From Plantago ovata (taxonomy: Eukaryota; Streptophyta; Magnoliopsida; Lamiales; Plantaginaceae), in contig CM051456.1 in assembly GCA_028274465.1 (NCBI GenBank), forward strand, positions 8,805,545-8,869,544: a stretch of DNA of 64,000 nt. Direction: 5' to 3'. A program made the position numbers and the translations under genes. A model generated the notes under the pieces. That model made no database searches. It saw only the letters and a program-made list of their open reading frames with translations, and had not been told where the DNA came from. Positions 48,543 through 60,229 of this stretch are shown piece after piece; the stretch's first letter is position 1; every line of letters starts with the position of its first letter.

Positions 48543-48656
48543 TATTAAATTGACACCTAGGATTGGATTAGATTTGGATAGAATAAATGATTATGATTGG
48601 TCATTGAATAAGTTAGGTAGGCATGAATGACTCTATTTTATTAAAGTAATATACTA

Positions 48657-48985
48657 AGCCTGTTGATTCAATCAATTGATTGACCTACCAATCAATTTTA
48701 AACCGTTGATCTTACTTATTCAGTTTCAATCTGATGCGTACATGTGTCATTCTTTATTTTAAATTGTTTTCTTATTATAATTATTTGTTTAATATCTTTT
48801 CATCATTATCTCTTCTCTATCTTCTTTCCCATTTTTTCTCCATCTATTTAATTAAACAATTATTTCTTGATTCTGCACTGCATGTTGATTCAATCAATTG
48901 ATTGACCTACCAATCAATTTTAAACCGTTGATCTTACTTATTCAGTTTCAATCTGGTGCGTACATGTGTCATTATTTATTTTATT
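48657..48985 (+). repeat. Two copies of a Helitron 5'-type repeat
   Basis: TGTTGATTCAATCAATTGAT with GACCTACCAATCAATTTTAA, then GTGCGTACATGTGTCAT, spans about 48661-48752 and again 48883-48985 (offset 222 bp). A third copy starts at 49749. The repeat is over 95 percent alike by eye between the first two. Confidence 0.7.
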
Positions 48986-49369
48986 TTTATTTTAATTTAC
49001 CTTTTTCTTTTTTAATATATTTTCATCATTGATCTTCTCTATCCTCTACCGTCTTTTTCCCCTTCACACAACGTCTTCCAACATTCAATATATACCAAAT
49101 ATCACCTCCAAAGTCCAAACCAAAGTTTCTAAACATGATAAAACATTGATGACATGCGTGTAATTGTTACTTCCTCCTAACCAAACAAATTATCTGTAAT
49201 CATTATTATTAGATTGTTCCAAATAAATTGATCTTTTATGGAGTATATGCAGTTGTTTTGAATTTATCAATTGTCTTTTACATTATAATTATATACGCTC
49301 ACTTTTTCATTCTACTATGGAGAAAAAAAAATTACAAAATGTTTATATGTCGGTTTGTAAATCAATTTA

Positions 49370-49510
49370 CCCTCCTTGCTCCCTTGAGGATGTGTATTTG
49401 TTCTCTTTTTTTCCGGTTTGGATGTTGTATTCGGTGTAGGTTGTCGTTTTTTCACGAGTATTTCTTATGCTCAGATTATTGAATAAAATTTTTAGGCGTT
49501 TCAAAAAAAA
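49370..49510 (+). mobile_element. LINE-like 3' tail
   Basis: A GT-rich stretch with GTTGTATTCGGTGTAGGTTG, then TCTTATGCTCAGATTATTG and AATAAAATTTTTAGGCGTTT before an A-run, resembles 3' ends of plant LINEs. Similar tails occur near 9580 and 61180. No reverse transcriptase frame is attached, so it is a 5'-truncated copy. Confidence 0.45.
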
Positions 49511-49742
49511 ATATATATGTATGCAGAGATAATTTATTCTGAATGAGGAAATATACGATTTAATTTTTGTAATTATACACAGATTAGGATTAATAGTCTA
49601 CAATATGTAACATTAGACTGTATATATCACATGGTAGCTTAGAAATTAAGTAGCTGTTGTATTTCCGGAAGGGTGCATATATATAGTTTAAAATCGAAAA
49701 TTAGATGTACTGTATTAAAGTAATTAAATTAAAGTAATATAA

Positions 49743-50800
49743 TAAGCCTGTTGATTTACCCAATTGATTGACCTACCAATCAATTTTAATCCGTTGATCT
49801 TGCTTATCCAATTTCAATTTGGTGCGTACATGTGTCATTATTTAATTATAAGGTGTAGGGTTCGAATCCTGTGGCGTGATTTTTCTCTATTATTTGTATC
49901 ATTATTTTAGTTGAAGGTGTTAGTTCGAATCTTATTGACGTAATTTTTTTCTGTTTTATTTATTCTCTTCTTAAATTTTTATTTTTTTAACATAAAATTG
50001 TATGGTGTATTATACTTAATTTAAAAAATATATTCTTATAAAAAAAGACATACTTCTACCGTCCAATAATAAATGTAACACTTGATTTTGTTGACTTTTT
50101 CGATGGTCATTTTGACCTTAAATTATTCTTAAATCATACGATAAAAATAATCAAAAACCTCATATTATGAAACTAGAATGTTTATGTTTTCATAATATAA
50201 TTTTTTAATTATTTTACTTACTTGAATGATTTACAATTAATTTTGAGGTCAAACTAATCCTCGAAAAAGTCATTAAAACCAAATGTTACACTTGTTATTG
50301 GACGAAGGAAGTATTTTATTTACCAAAACTTCAATTTAACTCTGATGATAGAGAACCTGAGGATACTAGCTAAGCCATTTGAAATTTGAATATCGTCCAT
50401 ATTGCGGCATAAACATAACAAAAGACATCGACGAAATAAAAATAGCAAGAGATAATGACACACATGACAATATATTCAATTGATGAAGAACACCAATTAA
50501 CATGCGAAAGATGCATTGCAGATTTTGAAGTTGAATGTTTTTAAAGTCTAGAGATGTATCTAATGGTTCTTAACTCATCGGAAGAATACTTTTCGTATGT
50601 ATAATATAGTTCAATTCAAAACCATTAATTGCATAACTACAAAAACTATATACATTTATAGGACACCATTTATGTTAAGTTTGAAGTCATTATGTGAAGA
50701 ATATATATTTACTCCATTCATTTCAATATATTATTTAGTAAAACAATAATGTTTTACAAGATTACGCTTCACACGCGTAGCGTGTGACGCGATTCCTAGT
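49743..50800 (+). mobile_element. Candidate non-autonomous Helitron
   Basis: The 3' end is clear: the hairpin CACACGCGTAGCGTGTG at about 50770-50786 is followed by ACGCGATTCCTAGT ending at 50800, with CTAGT as the CTRRT terminus. The proposed 5' part is the TGTTGATTTACCCAATTGAT repeat at 49749, also present at 48661 and 48883. A Stowaway-like MITE (50053-50311) is nested inside. There is no Rep/helicase frame. The 5' end is inferred. Confidence 0.5.
50053..50311. mobile_element. Stowaway-like MITE nested in the Helitron candidate
   Basis: TA, then CTTCTACCGTCCAATAATAA, and the inverse end CTTCCTTCGTCCAATAACAA before TA, with ATGTAACACTTG in both arms. It is related to the MITE at 55680-55931 (TTGTTGACTTTT and GGTCATTTTGACC). 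Confidence 0.8.
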
Positions 50801-51028
50801 ATAATAATATAGATAGATTCGGAATGCCCCCACACTAACTAGCTATGAATTTAATTTTTATTTCCTTGAGGCGGCGCAAATAGCACAACATATTGTCACA
50901 TTTCTCACATTTTTTTCATTAAAACTGTGTATTCCAAATTTCCAATCCAGGTCCCCACGGTAATTAAAGAAGGAAACAGAATTTATACTTGCAATTTTGA
51001 ATTTTGTTGGGATATTTTCACATACACA

Positions 51029-51113
51029 GCGGTCCAGTGTGCCGACTGGCCTGGTAATAGGTAACCTAGTACGGTACTACTAATAGTAATACCTTTTCTG
51101 TATTCTATAAATA
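51029..51113 (+). promoter_or_regulatory. Conserved promoter block and TATA box of SABATH gene B
   Basis: GCGGTCCAGTGTGCCGAC at 51029 matches the block at 36016 with one change. The TATA element TCTATAAATA is at 51104-51113, about 100 bp before the ATG at 51212. This supports a gene duplication that included the promoter. Confidence 0.65.
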
Positions 51114-51544
51114 GTAAAGACATTACTAACTAAATTCACAATTTCAACAAATTAAGAGGGTGCAAATTAATTTTCGTTCTTTCTCTTTGTTTTCACCACA
51201 AATTAAAGATTATGCAAACTCTTCACATGAATAAAGGAACAGGGACAACAAGCTATGCCAAGAATTCCACCATGCAGGTTTGAACAAACGTTACAAATTT
51301 CACATTTCCACTTATCATTTTGTTTAATCATCTTATTATTAACTTAACAGAATCAAGTTATATAATGATCCATCGGTAACCGATGGATAAAAATAAAATA
51401 AAAATCATGAAGAAGTGGGAGTATTACGTACAAATTAACTATATTATAATCGCAAAGTTACATTAATTAAGTATAGTACTTATATTGTCAAGAAAATTAT
51501 TGTCAATATATATGCTAACTACGTGTAATTTTCAAAGTTATATT

Positions 51545-51706
51545 GTGATTATATTGTGGAGCATTGAAAGGAGAGATGAATGGTTCGATTCATACCGGTG
51601 ACGGAGTCATGAGCTTGGTATAGGTGTGGAGAAATTATGTAGTTTACAATGTTTGTATATTACTGTAGTAGTGTGAGTAATTGTAATATTTGCCGTTTAA
51701 AATAAA
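51545..51706 (+). mobile_element. SINE, plus strand, in intron 1 of SABATH B
   Basis: Carries a B-box-like GGTTCGATTC and the family 3' end GTGAGTAATTGTAATATTTG with CCGTTTAAAATAAA. The 5' end is approximate. Confidence 0.65.
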
Positions 51707-52584
51707 TATATAATATTGTGATTATATTTTCACAATATAACTTTGTAAGTGGTGATTTTGGTTTTCGACATGATTTAGAATTAATATAAGGTTAAATGGA
51801 GAAAACAAATCATCATAATTGAGGAAATTTAACGAGAGAAAGAAGTATTTGGTTACAACTTTTACAAGTTAGAGAACCTCTTTGTAAAATCTATGTACTA
51901 TCTTAAAGCGCATGTCCAGATGTCCTATGCGCGCTATTCCTGTACTTTAATTATTCATCTCAATATATTTTGCTATTTCAAGAAAGAAAAAAAAAAACTT
52001 AACCCAGACTATATGCTGCAGAGTGAAATGATATCACAGGGACAGGATATCTTGGAAGAAGCAGTAATAGAGTGTTTGCTCAAAACAGTGCCAAAAAGTA
52101 TGGGAATAGCTGATTTAGGTTGTGGGACAGGTCCTAATTCTTCCATGGTTATCTTCCAGATCATAAACACGATCTGCTCTAACATCAAGAACTTGCCATT
52201 GCCAGAGCTACGTGTCTCGCTGAACGATGTTCCACATAATGATTTCAGTCATTTTTTTACGTCACTGCCAAAGTTTTACGACAAGCTCCTAAAGGAGAAA
52301 GGCATCGGGCGAGAGTGCTGCAGCGTCTCAGTGGTTGCGGGTTCGTTTTATGAAAGGCTTTTCCCAAAGAACAGCTTGCACTTAGTTCACTCTTCTTCAA
52401 GCCTGCACTGGCTATCTCAGGTTGGTTTTCTATATTTTTTATTTTTCCTCTTTTGATATGTTGGTTTAATTACTCTTTAGAATTTAGAACTGAAGCTGAA
52501 ACTAATAAATCATATTTATAATTTTGTAATTTCATATGTGAATACGGGTGAGAATAAAGTATGTTAGAAAGTAGTAGTAACTAT

Positions 52585-52680
52585 TTTTTTTTAACCGTAA
52601 ATATTACCAGTAACCCTATACGAATTAATTTTATACAAATATTCTACACCAACTTAAACCTCCATACCTAACTCCTTTCC
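52585..52680 (-). mobile_element. SINE 3' fragment, minus strand
   Basis: A T-tract followed by AACCGTAAATATTACCAGTA is the complement of the same SINE 3' end. Only the tail and about 80 bp are recognisable. Confidence 0.5.
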
Positions 52681-52703
52681 AACATGTGAGCTCAAAATTG
52701 GAA

Positions 52704-53342
52704 CTCAACTGCGCCACGTCAGCATTCCACTAACTTAATCCTCACCTCTTCTAATGACTTCTCCAACAGTTGATCCCAAAAGTGAAGCTCAACTGCGCCA
52801 CGTCAGCATTCCACTAACTTAATCTCCAACTCTTCCAACATGCTCCGATAGTTGATCCCATTGATCCCCTATTTTTCATTTATTTTATTGTTTTTTTATT
52901 TCATCCTCTTTTTTTTTCCATTAAGTTTTTTAATCAATTATTCATTTCATCTTAAAACATTATATGATATTTCGAAATGCAATGAATATTAGAAAAAATT
53001 ATTAAACAAAAATAGTACAATAGACTATCAAATTAAAAAAATAAACTCGTGAATTATAAATAATATTTGAACATTATTAATATTATTATTATTAATTTTT
53101 TTCAAAGCTTAGTATTATTGATCACACAGGAGTCGATACGAAGTTGATATATGCTACAGTACTATACATCTTGCAATATATACTACTATTCATATGGGAA
53201 GAAAAAGAAAAAGATTAAAATAGAAAAAGACAAAAAAAAATAATAATAATATAATAAAGTTGAGCTTGAGCTCAACAGTTGAGCTCGTCTCTGATGGAGA
53301 CGCAACTTCGGACGCAATTGCATCCCCGTTGGAGACGGCCTA
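52704..53342. mobile_element. Harbinger-like MITE with GAGCTTGAGCTC core, copy 1
   Basis: The right end, GTTGGAGACGGCC followed by TAA, is of the GGCCNTCTCCAAC type; the left part has CTTCTCCAACAGTTGATCCC. A 39-bp phrase (CTCAACTGCGCCACGTCAGC onward) is tandemly repeated at 52704 and 52788. The interior is AT-rich, with GAGCTTGAGCTCAAC palindromes near the right end. Confidence 0.55.
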
Positions 53343-53903
53343 ATATACTCCAATAGTTGGTTCCCATTGATCCCTTTTTTTTATTATTATTATTTTATTT
53401 CATCCTTTTTTTTCCATTTTTTTAAGTTCATTATTCATTTCATTTTAAAATATCATATAAATTATAAAATACTTCGGAATGCAATAAATATTATATGAAA
53501 TTCCTAAATAAAAAAATAGTACAATAGATTCTCAAATAAAAAAATAAATTTTTTATTTTATTATTTTTATTTATGAATTATTAAATATGAAAATAAAATA
53601 ATGAACATAGAAAAGAAAGAAAAAAATAAAATAGAATAATAAACATAAAAAACAAAAAATAATAAGACGGAGACTAGTATACTACTGTAGTATATATATG
53701 ATCATCGATTCATCACCACAAAGGGAGAAAAGTTAAAAAAAAGAAAAGAAAATCACAATATAAGACAAAAAAAAAAAAAAGGAAAAAACAAAAAACAGTT
53801 GAGCTTGAGCTCAACAAACTCAACTGTTAGATACCAATGCGACTCTGTTGAAGTCGCAACTTGAGGATCAACTTTCGAGTTGCGACTATGATGGATTCGG
53901 CCT
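53343..53903. mobile_element. Harbinger-like MITE with GAGCTTGAGCTC core, copy 2
   Basis: Starts immediately after copy 1 (TACTCCAATAGTTGGTTCCC) and ends GATTCGGCC before TAA. It shares CATTGATCCC, a pyrimidine-rich tract, an AT-rich middle and CAGTTGAGCTTGAGCTCAAC with copy 1, so the two lie head to tail. Confidence 0.5.
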
Positions 53904-54078
53904 AAACCACCTCAGAAGCAAATGTTGCTTTGCTGTACTACAAGTTATTACCTATACATATGTCATCGAGAAATAATTAAATTGATCAAAATCGGCAAAG
54001 ACATTAAGGGTACATTCGTTTAATTGAAATTTACTCCCTTCATCCACCAACAAATATCATTTGGGCCAGTATCTTTTT

Positions 54079-54935
54079 AGGGTATCATTAGCGTATCTAA
54101 TAACAGGTTAGTACTCATTAGACAAACAATAACATTTTAGTGCCAAATTTGACCAACCAAAATCTGATTTTGGAACAGCCAAACAAGGTTGTGTGGGAGG
54201 ACTAAAATGTAATTGAATTTTATCTTTTTTTAGTCTTTTCTTTATTTTTCTTTTATTTTTTACTTTTTTCTTTTTATTTTTCTTCTCTTCTTCTTCTTCT
54301 TCATTCTTCAAGTCTACTACTGGATTTCGGTACCGGAATCCTGCCACCGGAATCCGGCCAGATCGGAGAAGCTCCGATCTGGGACTCCCAGATCGGAGCT
54401 TTGCAGCTCCCGATCTGGGAGCTTGCAGCTCCCAAATCGGGATATGCACAAGCTCCCTGGTCGGAGCTTTTTTTAAGCTCCGGTCAGGGAGCTTGCAAGC
54501 TCCGGTCTGGGAGCTTAAGTGCTCACAGATCGGAGCTTGTACAACTCCCAGATCGGGAGCAGCAAAGCTCCGATCTGGGAGCATTAATGCTCCCAGATCG
54601 GAGCTTTGCAACTCCCGATCTGGGAGCTTAAGTGCTCCCAGATCGGAGCTTGCATTATTCCGGTGGACGGTGGAGCAGAGCTCCGAATTATTCCGGTGAC
54701 CGCAGTTCTGAAGAAGAAAGGGAGATAAAAAGAAAAATAAAAATAATATAAAAGAATTAAAAAAGAAAAAGGAAAATAATTTTGTCTTCTACTGTAGCTA
54801 AGGCCTTGTTTGTTTGGGCATGAAATTCTCGGTGACAAAGTTGTAAATATTGAGTAGTCAACCCAAAAAGGTACTAAAATGTTATTGTTGAACTAAAGGG
54901 TATTAATCTGTTATTAGGTGTCACAAGGATACTCT
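54079..54935. mobile_element. Non-autonomous element C with GATCGGAGC palindrome array
   Basis: The ends are imperfect inverted repeats: CTAATAACAGGTTAGTACTC followed by AACAATAACATTTTAGTGCC on the left matches the inverse of the right end (CTAATAACAGATTAATACCC, AACAATAACATTTTAGTACC). The core at 54355-54670 is an array of CCAGATCGGAGCTT, GATCTGGGAGC and CGGAGCTTGCA units. It is preceded by a pyrimidine tract and followed by an AT-rich arm with CTAAGGCCTTGTTTG, as in elements A and B. The long open frames here on both strands are by-products of the array. Confidence 0.65.
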
Positions 54936-54959
54936 TCCATGATAATAACTCATATCATT

Positions 54960-55140
54960 TTTTTAAGTATAAGGGGTAGAGTTCAAGTATTTGTTAACAT
55001 GATTTTGTTTCTTGAATTTTATTTTTAATGCTTTTCAATTAGTCATTTCTTTGTCACTTTTAGGTTTTAGGTAGAAGATGCACACTCCACATCTTACTGA
55101 CGTAATTATTCTTTATTTTATTTCTTTTTAAAAGTACAAT
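54960..55140 (+). repeat. Relic resembling the interior of the Helitron candidate
   Basis: AAGGGGTAGAGTTCAAGTAT and later ACATCTTACTGACGTAATTA parallel AAGGTGTAGGGTTCGAATCC and GAATCTTATTGACGTAATTT at 49850-49945, in the same order and similar spacing. Confidence 0.35.
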
Positions 55141-55679
55141 ATTACCAATTTTATCAACATACACAAAGAAACATCATTAACTAATTAATAAGTTTTACTA
55201 TACAAAAATGTCAAAATACTTTAAAAAAAAGAAAAGGTTAGGAGTATAATAAAGTAAAAAATATATTCGATAGACTTCCAAAGAACAAGCAGCTAAGAGT
55301 TATTTTTACCAAACTTTTATGAGGTTGACATTATTTAGGAAAAATCTAAGTTCTTAATTAGTGGAGCGAAACTATGTAGTTATTCATCTTTATTTCCCAT
55401 TTAATTTACTTCTAAAGGACCTATAAACTAACTACATACTAGCTATAAAAACAGACTATAAAGAAAAAAAAAATGTTGTTAGAACATTAAGTCATTAATT
55501 CCGTTGCATATATTTTCTAGTTTTGCCCCGGCGTGAGTTTATTCAAAATAGCCATAAACAGATGTGTCAAATAGAGAGCATAAATACTGTTTTAATATTA
55601 TTATCATAAATTTTTAAATGATACAAATATCAAATCACGTGTTTATCCATGTGCATGTGTTAAGAACAGAACACTACTA

Positions 55680-55931
55680 CTTCCTCCGCACCACAGCACA
55701 TGGAACACTTTATTTTGTTGACTTTTGTAGGGTCATTTTGACCTTAAATTATTCTCCAATCATATGATAAAAATAATTAAAAATATTATATTATAAAACT
55801 AGAATGTTTATATTTTCATTATATAAAGTTCTTAATTTTTTTCTTGTATAATTGGGAACTAATACGAGGTCAAACTGACCATCGAAAAGTCAACAAAATA
55901 AAATGTTTCATTTGTTATGAGACGGAGGTAG
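55680..55931. mobile_element. Stowaway-like MITE in intron 2 of SABATH B
   Basis: The left arm CTTCCTCCGCACCACAGCAC pairs with the inverse of the right arm CTACCTCCGTCTCATAACAA. TTTGTTGACTTTT and GGTCATTTTGACC words also occur in both arms. Confidence 0.75.
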
Positions 55932-56994
55932 TAGTAAATTTTCAAATCTTACCGGCTTCACAACCTAGTTTACATAAATACTCCCTCCCCGTCCCACCAA
56001 AAACTCAAACTAGCTACAATTTTCAGTTCGCAAAACTTTTTAATACATTTTCTCCAATTACTTTCTATTTTATAGTACTAGTTATGATACTTTATTAAAT
56101 TTATTTAAATATATATAAACAACATACTACTTGTCAACTCATAATCTTTTTATTCTTTCTTATTAATGTTTTAGTCGATACTCCTCACACTACTTTAGGT
56201 TCCAACATGTTTGACAACCAAAAATGGGAAACAACAAAGGGAACGTGTACATATCAAAGACAAGTTCGAAAAATGTGAAGAGGGCATACTTGGCCCAGTT
56301 TCAGGAAGATTTATCGACTTTCCTAAGGTTTCGAGCAGAAGAGGTAATGCCAGGTGGTTGTATGGTGCTTTCGTTCATGGGAGAGATACCTACCAAAGTT
56401 AGTTGTTCGCCGCAGTGGGAGATTCTTACGCAAGCACTCATGAGTATGGCATCAGAGGTAACACAACATTAATGCATGTGTATACATATTTTTATGGCCA
56501 AACTCGGAATTTAAAGTTCTCGGTGAGGGGGAATTATATAGAGAGTTACATTGATTTTATGCTTTTGGGTGGGGCCTCACTCATGTCCCCAGACTACACC
56601 GATAATTATATTATGTTGTTAAATTGAAATATTGTAATGTACGTAGGATCTTGTTGATGAGGATAAAATTGATTCATTTAATGTCCCATACTACTGTCCA
56701 TCAATAGAGGAGGTGAGAAGCATCATAAGAGAAGAAGGGTCATTCTATATAATTCGCATAGACTCTTTCGAGGTGGAGTGGATTCAAGATTGCAAAAATG
56801 AGTTGAGAACACCCTCGAAGGGTGAGCAAGTGGCTCGTAACATGAGTGCAGTGATTGAATCTACGTTGCAGTCTCACTTCGGTTCAAATTTGATGGATGA
56901 GTTGTTTTCGAGGTTTGCTAAGTTGTTTGACGATTATTTGTCTGTTGATGGAACAAAACTTGTTAATTTGGTTTTGTCCATCACCAAGAAGTGA

Positions 56995-58098
56995 GCAGGA
57001 AGGAATCAAATAAAATAAGGAAAATGTTTGCAAGTAGGTACGTACTCATTTTGGACAACTTTTACTTCTGTCTATTGTAGAATGCAGATGAAGTCAATTT
57101 TCAAATAATTTGAGATGATAATGGATGTGTATTCCATTTTTATAATGTAATTTCTCTACTCATTTATATAGATAAATTTAAAATTTGTGCACTTTGTTTT
57201 TTTAACGTTAAAAAATTTCAAAGAACTTTTATAAGTGAAGCGGGAAGACATGTGGATTGTGATCATTCTAGATTCATTAGGCTCCAAAAGCCCAATAAGC
57301 ATAGAAATATCAAAAGTGGTTTAGTCAATCTTTCACCAATTGCACATGATTGAGGACCCATGGTGCTCGTCCCAACTCTTTGTTGGCGTGGTTTTACACA
57401 AGCACTATATTTCCAAGAGTAGGTTTGATTATTCGCTTAGGTCCTATCCAAATTTAATATACACAAAATCAATTGTATATTTTTACGTGGGTAAATTCAT
57501 TCTAATTTTTAAGTACCGGATAGCATCCAGTTTAGGTACTCTAGTATGGTTATGTTCAATTTAAATAATTAAATGCAATATGATAACTAATTTTAATGAT
57601 TTTTCAAATTAATAAGGAAAAATTGACCGATACAAGCGTGTGTCAAAACTAAATTTAAACATATAACTACCGTGAGAGAGTGTGAACGGAGGGTGAAACC
57701 TACTCTACTTAAAGTTGAATTTGATTCACACCCTAAAACTAACCAAAACTTTAAGCTTACAAGCTCTAAAACAAACCGATCAATTTATTTTAAAAATATA
57801 TATAATTACAAATAAATAAATTAAATTTTGCATATCACATTAAAATTGTAACGTCCTGAATTTTTAGATGGATTTAAAAAAAAAAAAGGCTGAACCCATT
57901 TAAACATCAACCTCTGAGTTTCCTGCCTTACATGAATATTGAATATTAATTGGATTAAAGAAGTTGGCGGAAAGGCTAATTTATAGTAGTAGTAATTAAA
58001 AATAAAGAAGTCGGCGGAAGACAAATTGAGTGAATACTCCATGAATCTCCACCATCTTAGTCTTAGTCTTAGTGTTGAAGGAAAGAAGAAGACTAAAG
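56995..58098. other. Spacer between SABATH B and MFS copy 5
   Basis: 3' flank of SABATH B, still alignable in its first 180 bp with the flank of gene A (TTGCAAGTAGGTA, AATGCAGATGAA). The MFS copy 5 promoter follows. No gene was recognised. Confidence 0.4.
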
Positions 58099-60229
58099 AT
58101 GAAATCGGAGACGTTGACTCTAGTTCTGGTCAATCTCGCCGGTATTATGGAAAGAGCCGATGAATCTCTCTTGCCGGGAGTTTATAAGGAAGTCGGCTTG
58201 GCTTTGCACGCCGATCCAACTCGCCTCGGCTCACTAACTCTCTACAGATCCATAGTACAGTCCTCCTGCTACCCACTCGCCGCCTATCTCGCCGTCCGTC
58301 ACAACCGCACCCACGTCATCGCCCTTGGCGCCTTTCTCTGGGCTGCCGCCACTTTCCTCGTCGCCATTTCCTCTACTTTTACTCAGGTACTCTATTATTA
58401 ATTTCACTTCAGATTCTTCATTCATTTAAGCGTAGTTGTTTTTTATATAAGTTGGTTTAGTTTTCCCTAATTTACTCTACTTTTCGGGTGAAATTTGAAT
58501 TGTGGGTCAAAATGAGAGTTTCTTAAATTGTCAAATGCTACTACAAAACAATGCCATACTGTAATTAGAAATGCATCAATGCAGTACTAGATGTGAACAA
58601 TTATTGTTTACTCATTAGCTGTTTCTCATATTTCTAATTTCTTGTTGCATTAACTAACTTCATGTGAAAGGCAATGTGTAATTTTAGGCTAAAATTCTCA
58701 AGTTTATGGCATACATTTCTCTGTATACTAACTTGTATGGTTTTATTTTGCATAGGTAGCCATTTCTAGAGGCCTTAATGGTGTAGGGCTAGCAATAGTT
58801 ACCCCAGCAATTCAGTCCCTAGTAGCCGACTCAACAGATGATAGTAACCGGGGCACTGCTTTCGGGTGGCTGGCATTGACAGGGGGCTTAGGTTCCATCA
58901 TTGGTGGATTTATTTCTGTCTTGATAGCGTCTACATCTTTCATGGGGATACCTGGCTGGAGAGTCGCTTTTCACCTAGTAGGATTACTAAGTGTTGTTAT
59001 TGGTGTTTTAGTTCGCCTCTTTGCCAATGATCCTCGCTTTTTTCACAGTGACGGTACCATGAAGGATCAAACTCCGACCAAATCTTTCAACGAACAAGTG
59101 AAGGAATTGATGAAGGAATCGAAAGCGGTTATAAAAGTTCCATCCTTCCAAGTTTTGGTTGCGCAAGGTGTGTCTGGATCATTTCCTTGGTCGTCACTGT
59201 CATTTGCGCCAATGTGGTTGGAGCTGATGGGGCTCTCTCATAAGACAACGGCGGTTATTTGGACTATGTTTAATGTTGCTACGTCACTTGGAGGGTTCTT
59301 TGGTGGCTGGCTGGGAGACTTTCTTGCTAAACGGCTGCCGAATGCAGGGAGGATTATTTTGTCACAGATAAGTTCTGGTTCGGCTATACCTTTAGCAGCG
59401 ATTTTGTTGCTGGGATTGCCTGATGATCCTTCTGCTTCAGTAATGCATGGTTTAGTGATCTTCGTCATGGGATTGGTTATTTCTTGGAATGGTCCTGCCA
59501 CTAACAAGTGCGTATCCTAAACTCATTGATTTTTTGTTCCTTCGATGACAACTCCAAGTATCTTAGCATTTGGTTTAAGCTTGCCTGATTGACCTAATGA
59601 ATGCCATAATTTGCATTCTGTCTGAATTAGCCAGTTGATTAAACGTTGAGTGTTGAAAGAATGAAGTTCACATCTTAACATTCTATTTCTGGTTTTTGTG
59701 CAGTCCAATATTTGCGGAGATAGTTCCAGAGAGAGCTCGTACAAGCATCTATGCTTTAGATCGGTCCTTCGAGTCCATACTAGCTTCGTTTGCACCTCCA
59801 GTTGTTGGGATATTAGCACAACATGTTTATGGCTATAAACCTGTCGCAGAGGGATCGACAAACTCAAAAATGATTGAAACTGATAGAGAAAACGCTGCGT
59901 CACTTGGTAAAGCACTTTACACTGCAATAGGTATCCCAATGGCAATCTGCTGTACCATCTATTCATTTCTATACTGTACATATCCAAGAGACAGAGATCG
60001 AGCAAGAATGGATGCCCTTGTAGAATCAGAAATGCAGCAAATTGAGGAAGAAAAATCCACTGCAATTGAAGAATATTCGCCACTTCATGTATCAGTATCT
60101 GCTGATGGGGATGGGAAGGAGAGAAGTGTGATTGATATTGATTATGGTGCAGATGGAAGTGTTGAATTTGATGAGAACGATGAGCAGAGGCTATTATCAC
60201 GAGACTCGGCATTATCAGATAAGTCATAG
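58099..60229 (+). CDS. MFS transporter, UNE2-like family, tandem copy 5 (intact)
   Basis: Exons 58099-58386, 58756-59507 and 59704-60229 give 521 residues, the longest of the five copies. Start ATG at 58099 (MKSETLTLVLVNLAGIMERA). It shares with copy 4 the ISSTFTQ exon-1 end, the LTGGLGSIIGGFISVLIAST segment, a SSNSKMIETDRENAAS-like insertion (EGSTNSKMIETDRENAASLG) and a long acidic tail ending DEQRLLSRDSALSDKS. The C-half motif A is GGWLGDFLAKRLPNAGR. The introns are 369 and 196 nt. Membrane carrier, substrate unknown. It is separated from copies 1-4 by the two SABATH genes, about 23 kb. Confidence 0.93.

Larger units (their letters stand above)
51212..56994 (+). pseudogene. SABATH carboxyl methyltransferase B, exon 3 frameshifted
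   Basis: Exons 51212-51277, 52022-52420, 56199-56457 and 56647-56994 parallel gene A. Exons 1, 2 and 4 are fully open and keep the family motifs: [54 protein letters not shown] and the C-terminus [11 protein letters not shown]. Exon 3 starts VPTCL in phase with exon 2 but lacks 5 nt relative to gene A (before ACAAAGGGAACGTG), so the conserved [10 protein letters not shown] to PGGCMVLSF part is in another frame. The in-phase frame meets TAG near 56400. No alternative AG nearby restores phase. It also has a 3-nt gain near 56411. As read, the product would be truncated after the SAM-binding half, so it is probably a recent pseudogene. A sequencing error at this one spot would make it intact. Intron 2 (3.8 kb) is filled with SINEs and MITEs. 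Confidence 0.7.

Noticed and set aside
49846-49880. tRNA-like B box (GGGTTCGAATCC)
   Set aside because: No A box at the right distance and no cloverleaf; it belongs to the repeat inside the Helitron candidate.
54108-54838. Several overlapping open frames up to 167 residues
   Set aside because: They run through the palindrome array of element C on both strands and share its repeat composition.
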